Shown in pieces: positions 7,313 to 10,182 of a DNA stretch of 10,182 bases. The position numbers and the translations under genes are program-made. The stretch is from Rubrivirga sp. (GTDB lineage: Bacteria > Bacteroidota > Rhodothermia > Rhodothermales > Rubricoccaceae). The DNA lies in assembly GCA_012269805.1 (NCBI GenBank), contig JAAXJP010000428.1:1722-11903 (forward strand), read 5' to 3'. The notes under the pieces are model-generated. The model was not told where the DNA came from, did no database searches, and worked only from the letters and a program-made list of their open reading frames with translations. Position 1 is the stretch's first letter; each line of letters begins with the position of its first letter.

Positions 7313-8514
7313 TGCCAGGCCACGTCACCCTGGTCTACGACAGCCCGATTAGCTTTTCGGGCCAGTACGCGGCGACGGCGCTCCTCCGGGAGACGCTCGC
7401 GGAGCGGGGGTGGACGTTCGACGCCGTCGAGTTTCCGGCGCTCGACCGGACCGCCGGCCGCGTTCGGCGCTACGCGGCCTACCTCGAACGGGTCGCGCGG
7501 TGCTGGCGCCAGCTCTTCCGGGCCGTCCGTCGCGGGACCGTCCTCCACGTCAACTTGCCCCAGAGCCGGGCGGCGTTCGCCAAGATGGGCTGGCCGATGC
7601 GCCTGATCGGTCGCCTCCGACCGGGTGTGGCGATGGTCGTGTCGCTCCACGGGAGTGTGTTCATGGGATGGGGCCCCAGCGGTCCGGTTGGCGCGGCGTT
7701 CCTCCGCATCCTCCGCGTGGCCGACGTCGTGACGGTCCTCGGGCCTGGGCAGCGGGCGCGGCTCCTCGAGTGGGGCCTCGCCCCCGACCGCGTGGTGGTG
7801 GTCGAGAACACCTGCGAGCTCGAGCCCGCCACCGAGGCGGAGGCGGCTGGGAAGCAGACCCTGGCGCCCGGCGAGCCGGTCCGGTTGCTCCACCTCAGCC
7901 TGCTCGTCGAGTCCAAGGGCTACCCCGAATACCTCGAGGCGCTCGAAGCCCTCAGCCACCGCGACCTCGGTCGGCCCGTCGAGGCGGTCCTGTGCGGCCC
8001 GCCGGCGTTCACGTCGTTCTGCACGCGGTTCACGACGGTCGAGGCGAAAGTGGGCTGGATCGAGGAGCGGGTCCGGCGGATCAACGCGACCGGAGCCGTC
8101 TCGGTCGAGTGGATCCCCGGCGCGCGGGGGGCCGAGAAGCAGGCCCTCTTCGACGCGGCGCACGTGTTCGTCTTCCCGAGCCGGTACCCGGTCGAGGCCC
8201 AGCCGCTCGTGCTCTTGGAGGCGATGGCCGCTGGCTGTGCCGTCCTCACGACCGCCGCCGGCGAGATCCCCTCGACGATGGGGGAGGGGACGGCCCGGTT
8301 TCTCGACGACGCGGCCCCCGGTGCCATCGCCGAGGCGATCGAGGAGGTGGTCCGGGACGACGCGCTCCGTCGAGCACTCGCCGGGCGAGCGGTCGAGCGC
8401 GTCCGGACCCGGTTCAGCGTCGGCCGGTACGGCGACGCGTGGGAGCGGATCTTGGATGGGCTCTCAGGCGACCTGGCCCCTTCCTCCCATCCAGACCCCG
8501 CCCGCACCGCATGA
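7312..8514 (+). CDS. Glycosyltransferase, GT-B fold, GT4-like
   Basis: Inferred role: adds a sugar from a nucleotide-sugar donor to the growing lipid-linked oligosaccharide on the cytoplasmic face. The 400-residue length and two-domain pattern fit GT4. The N-terminal domain contains TVLHVNLP (76-83) and MVVSLHGSVF (108-117), typical of the acceptor domain; then VADVVTVLGPGQ (136-147). The C-terminal domain starts with VRLLHLSLLVESKGYPEYLEAL (190-211), the usual 'L..sKG...ll.A' strand-helix, and carries VFVFPSRYPVEAQPLVLLEA (285-304) with the Glu295-x7-Glu303 donor-binding motif. AMAAGCAVLTTAAGEIPSTM (304-323) follows. No membrane helix is evident. The start ATG overlaps the previous TGA (TGATG), and the stop overlaps the next gene's start (ATGA). 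It is the only glycosyltransferase in the window. Donor and linkage cannot be told from sequence alone. Confidence 0.9.
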   Translation: MPGHVTLVYDSPISFSGQYAATALLRETLAERGWTFDAVEFPALDRTAGRVRRYAAYLERVARCWRQLFRAVRRGTVLHVNLPQSRAAFAKMGWPMRLIGRLRPGVAMVVSLHGSVFMGWGPSGPVGAAFLRILRVADVVTVLGPGQRARLLEWGLAPDRVVVVENTCELEPATEAEAAGKQTLAPGEPVRLLHLSLLVESKGYPEYLEALEALSHRDLGRPVEAVLCGPPAFTSFCTRFTTVEAKVGWIEERVRRINATGAVSVEWIPGARGAEKQALFDAAHVFVFPSRYPVEAQPLVLLEAMAAGCAVLTTAAGEIPSTMGEGTARFLDDAAPGAIAEAIEEVVRDDALRRALAGRAVERVRTRFSVGRYGDAWERILDGLSGDLAPSSHPDPARTA

Positions 8515-9503
8515 ACCCGCACCGCATTCTCGTCACCGGATCGGACGGCCTCATCGGGCGCTGGGTCTCCCACCTCTTGGTCGAACGGGGCCACGAGGTG
8601 GTTGCCCTCGACTGCCGCGACCTCACGGAGAGCCGAGAGCGATACCGGAAGCACGTCGCCGACATTCGCGATGCCGACGCGCTCCACGCGGTGATCGAGG
8701 CGGAGCGACCCGACGCGGTGATCCACCTGGCCGCGCGGACCGACCTGGACGAGGCGGCGACGCTCGACGACTACGACTCGAACACGATCGGCGTCCGGAA
8801 CGTGTGCGCCGCGGTCCGGGCGTCGGGGTCGGTGACCCGCGCGGTCTACACCTCGTCGCAGCTCGTGTGCCGGGTCGGGTACCAGCCGGCGTCCGACACC
8901 GACGTCTGCCCGACGACGGTGTACGGCGAGAGCAAGGTGCGGACGGAGGAGGTCGTCCGCGAGGAGCGGGGAGGGGACGTGACGTGGTGCCTCACCCGTC
9001 CGACGACGGTCTGGGGACCGTACATGAAGGCCCACTACCGGAACCTTCTCCGTCATATCGAGGCCGGTCGGTACTTCCACGCCGGCCGCAGCCCGCTCTA
9101 CAAGTCCTACAGCTACGCCGGCAACATCGCGCACCAGTACCGGCAGCTCCTCCTCGCGCCGGACGAAGCGGTCCACGAAAAGACGTTCTACCTCGCCGAC
9201 TACGAGCCGCTGTCCCTCCGGGCGTACACCGACCGGATCGCGGAGCTCCTCGACGCAAAGCCGATTCCGACCGTGCCGATCCTCGCGGCGAGAGCGCTCG
9301 CGGCGACCGGAGACGCCCTCAACGCGCTCGGCTGGCGGGGCTTCCCGTACAACACGTTCCGCCTCACCAACATCCTGACCGAGTACGTGATCGACCTGAG
9401 CGAGACCGAAGCCGTCTGCGGGCCGCTGCCCTACGGGTTTGACGAGGGCGTGCGCGAGACCGTCGCGTGGTACCGGAACGGGGAGGGGGCCGCGCGTGGC
9501 TAA
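8511..9503 (+). CDS. NAD-dependent epimerase/dehydratase, extended SDR family
   Basis: A 330-residue Rossmann-fold protein, probably modifying a nucleotide sugar for the polysaccharide. ILVTGSDGLIGRW (6-18) is the TGxxGxxG cofactor loop. VVALDCRD (30-37) has Asp34 at the end of the second strand, which favours NAD over NADP. VIHLAARTD (70-78) is the 'HLAA' block. VYTSSQLV (112-119) supplies the Ser of the active site, and YGESK (138-142) is the catalytic YxxxK pair. RPTTVWGP (163-170) is the usual 'RP..vyGp' sequence. The C-terminal half (about 180-330) is the variable substrate domain, with a tyrosine-rich segment near 195-210. The start ATG overlaps the glycosyltransferase stop by 4 bp (ATGA). 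The class is clear, but whether it is a 4-epimerase, 4,6-dehydratase, decarboxylase or reductase is not readable. The family also includes non-sugar oxidoreductases. Confidence 0.88.
   Translation: MNPHRILVTGSDGLIGRWVSHLLVERGHEVVALDCRDLTESRERYRKHVADIRDADALHAVIEAERPDAVIHLAARTDLDEAATLDDYDSNTIGVRNVCAAVRASGSVTRAVYTSSQLVCRVGYQPASDTDVCPTTVYGESKVRTEEVVREERGGDVTWCLTRPTTVWGPYMKAHYRNLLRHIEAGRYFHAGRSPLYKSYSYAGNIAHQYRQLLLAPDEAVHEKTFYLADYEPLSLRAYTDRIAELLDAKPIPTVPILAARALAATGDALNALGWRGFPYNTFRLTNILTEYVIDLSETEAVCGPLPYGFDEGVRETVAWYRNGEGAARG
9481..9489 (+). promoter_or_regulatory. Shine-Dalgarno site for the last sulfotransferase
   Basis: GGGAGGGGG lies 6 bases before GTG 9496, inside the end of the SDR gene. 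It closely resembles the site before the flippase GTG (242-251) in sequence and spacing, and it fixes the start at GTG 9496. Confidence 0.55.
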
Positions 9504-10182
9504 GCTCGACCGCCCCATCGTCGTCGTCGGCGCGGCCCGGTCGGGGACGTCCATGACCAGCCGCGTGCTCCAGCGCCACCCCGATGTGGCGTTCTGGATG
9601 GAGCCGAAGTACGTCTGGCGCTACGGCCGCCCGCTCGCGCCCGACGACCTCCGACGGGCCGCCGACGCGACGCCGCGGGTTCGCCGCTACATCCGGCGCG
9701 CCTTCGAGCGCTTCGCGGAGCGCGAGGGGAAGCCTCGGTTCATGGAAAAGACGCCGAGCAACTGCTTCCGCCTCCCGTTCGTGGAGGCCGTGCTCCCCGA
9801 GGCCCGCTACCTCCACGTGATCCGCGACGGGCGAGACTCGACGCGCTCGGCCCTCCGGATGTGGACCAAGACGCCGGACAAACGGGCGCTCCGGCGCCGG
9901 CTCACGCAGCTCGAGATCCCGCTCCGCGACGCCCCGTTCTACGCCACGGCGGTGCTCCGAGACGTCGTCGCGCGCCAGTTCTTCCCGCAGCGGGCGTACG
10001 TGTGGGGCCCACAGTTCCCCGGGCTTCGGGACGTCCGCGCCGAGGCGGGCGTGGTGGCGGCCTGCGCGGTCCAGTGGCGGGAGAGCGTGCGCGCGGCGCG
10101 GGCCGGGCTGGCCGAGATCCCGGCCGATCGGCAGATGACGGTCCGTTTCGAGGACGTCATGGCGGACCCGGTCGGGCAGATG
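9496..10182 (+). CDS. Sulfotransferase, Sulfotransfer_3 type (3' end outside window)
   Basis: The first 229 residues of a protein that runs off the window. PIVVVGAARSGTSMTSRVL (7-25) is the 5'-phosphosulfate-binding loop of bacterial Sulfotransfer_3-type enzymes. It is followed by WMEPKYVWRYG (34-44). RFMEKTPSNCFRLPFV (81-96) contains the characteristic EKTPxN motif. YLHVIRDGRDSTRSALRMW (105-123) is the 3'-phosphate motif with Arg110. AVQWRESV (191-198) and TVRFEDVMADPVGQM (215-229) match the later 'W...v' helix and 'RyEdl..dP' strand. The family is usually about 280-380 residues, so roughly the last quarter is missing. The start is GTG 9496, with a strong ribosome site, overlapping the SDR stop by 8 bp. 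It belongs to a subtype different from the other sulfotransferases here. A kinase-type P-loop reading is unlikely because the GARSGTS loop occurs together with EKTPxN. Confidence 0.87.
   Translation, partial: MAKLDRPIVVVGAARSGTSMTSRVLQRHPDVAFWMEPKYVWRYGRPLAPDDLRRAADATPRVRRYIRRAFERFAEREGKPRFMEKTPSNCFRLPFVEAVLPEARYLHVIRDGRDSTRSALRMWTKTPDKRALRRRLTQLEIPLRDAPFYATAVLRDVVARQFFPQRAYVWGPQFPGLRDVRAEAGVVAACAVQWRESVRAARAGLAEIPADRQMTVRFEDVMADPVGQM

Noticed and set aside
7920..9554. Long - strand open frame (544 codons)
   Set aside because: It is antisense to the glycosyltransferase and SDR genes. Its product is Arg/Val/Asp-biased with no recognisable domain.

Overview
The window is the middle of a polysaccharide biosynthesis and export locus from a very GC-rich bacterium. 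All genes lie on the + strand and are packed almost without gaps. Codons strongly prefer G or C in the third position. The lineage cannot be fixed from the sequence. The composition, the sulfated-polysaccharide gene content and the sparse Shine-Dalgarno sites would fit a marine Rhodothermota-type bacterium (Rubricoccaceae or Salinibacter relatives), but that is a low-confidence guess. No rRNA, tRNA, insertion sequence, CRISPR array, convincing promoter or terminator was seen.

Layout: (1) the 3' end of a sulfotransferase (1-261); (2) a 14-segment Wzx-type flippase (258-1751); (3) a Wzy-type repeat-unit polymerase (1774-3282); (4) an AlgI-like MBOAT O-acyltransferase (3272-4699); (5) a membrane-anchored SGNH-hydrolase-like protein (4699-5649); (6) a heparan-sulfotransferase-like sulfotransferase (5646-6530); (7) a second sulfotransferase of cytosolic SULT type (6530-7312); (8) a GT4/GT-B glycosyltransferase (7312-8514); (9) an extended SDR NAD-dependent epimerase/dehydratase (8511-9503); (10) the 5' part of a further sulfotransferase of Sulfotransfer_3 type, cut by the window end (9496-10182). 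Every junction overlaps by 1, 4, 8 or 11 bp, except the 22-bp gap between flippase and polymerase. One polycistronic transcript with translational coupling is therefore likely.

Inferred joint function: the glycosyltransferase and the SDR enzyme help make a lipid-linked oligosaccharide. Up to four sulfotransferases place sulfate groups on it from PAPS. Wzx flips the repeat unit and Wzy polymerises it. The MBOAT/SGNH pair adds or handles acyl (for example acetyl) groups on the periplasmic side. The product would be a sulfated and acylated surface or secreted polysaccharide. The initiating sugar-phosphate transferase, other glycosyltransferases, chain-length regulator, outer-membrane exporter and PAPS supply genes are not in the window and presumably lie outside it or elsewhere in the genome.

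The most notable points are the density and diversity of sulfotransferases in one operon together with an acylation pair, and a patch of relaxed codon use at the flippase/polymerase junction that may mark a module boundary.
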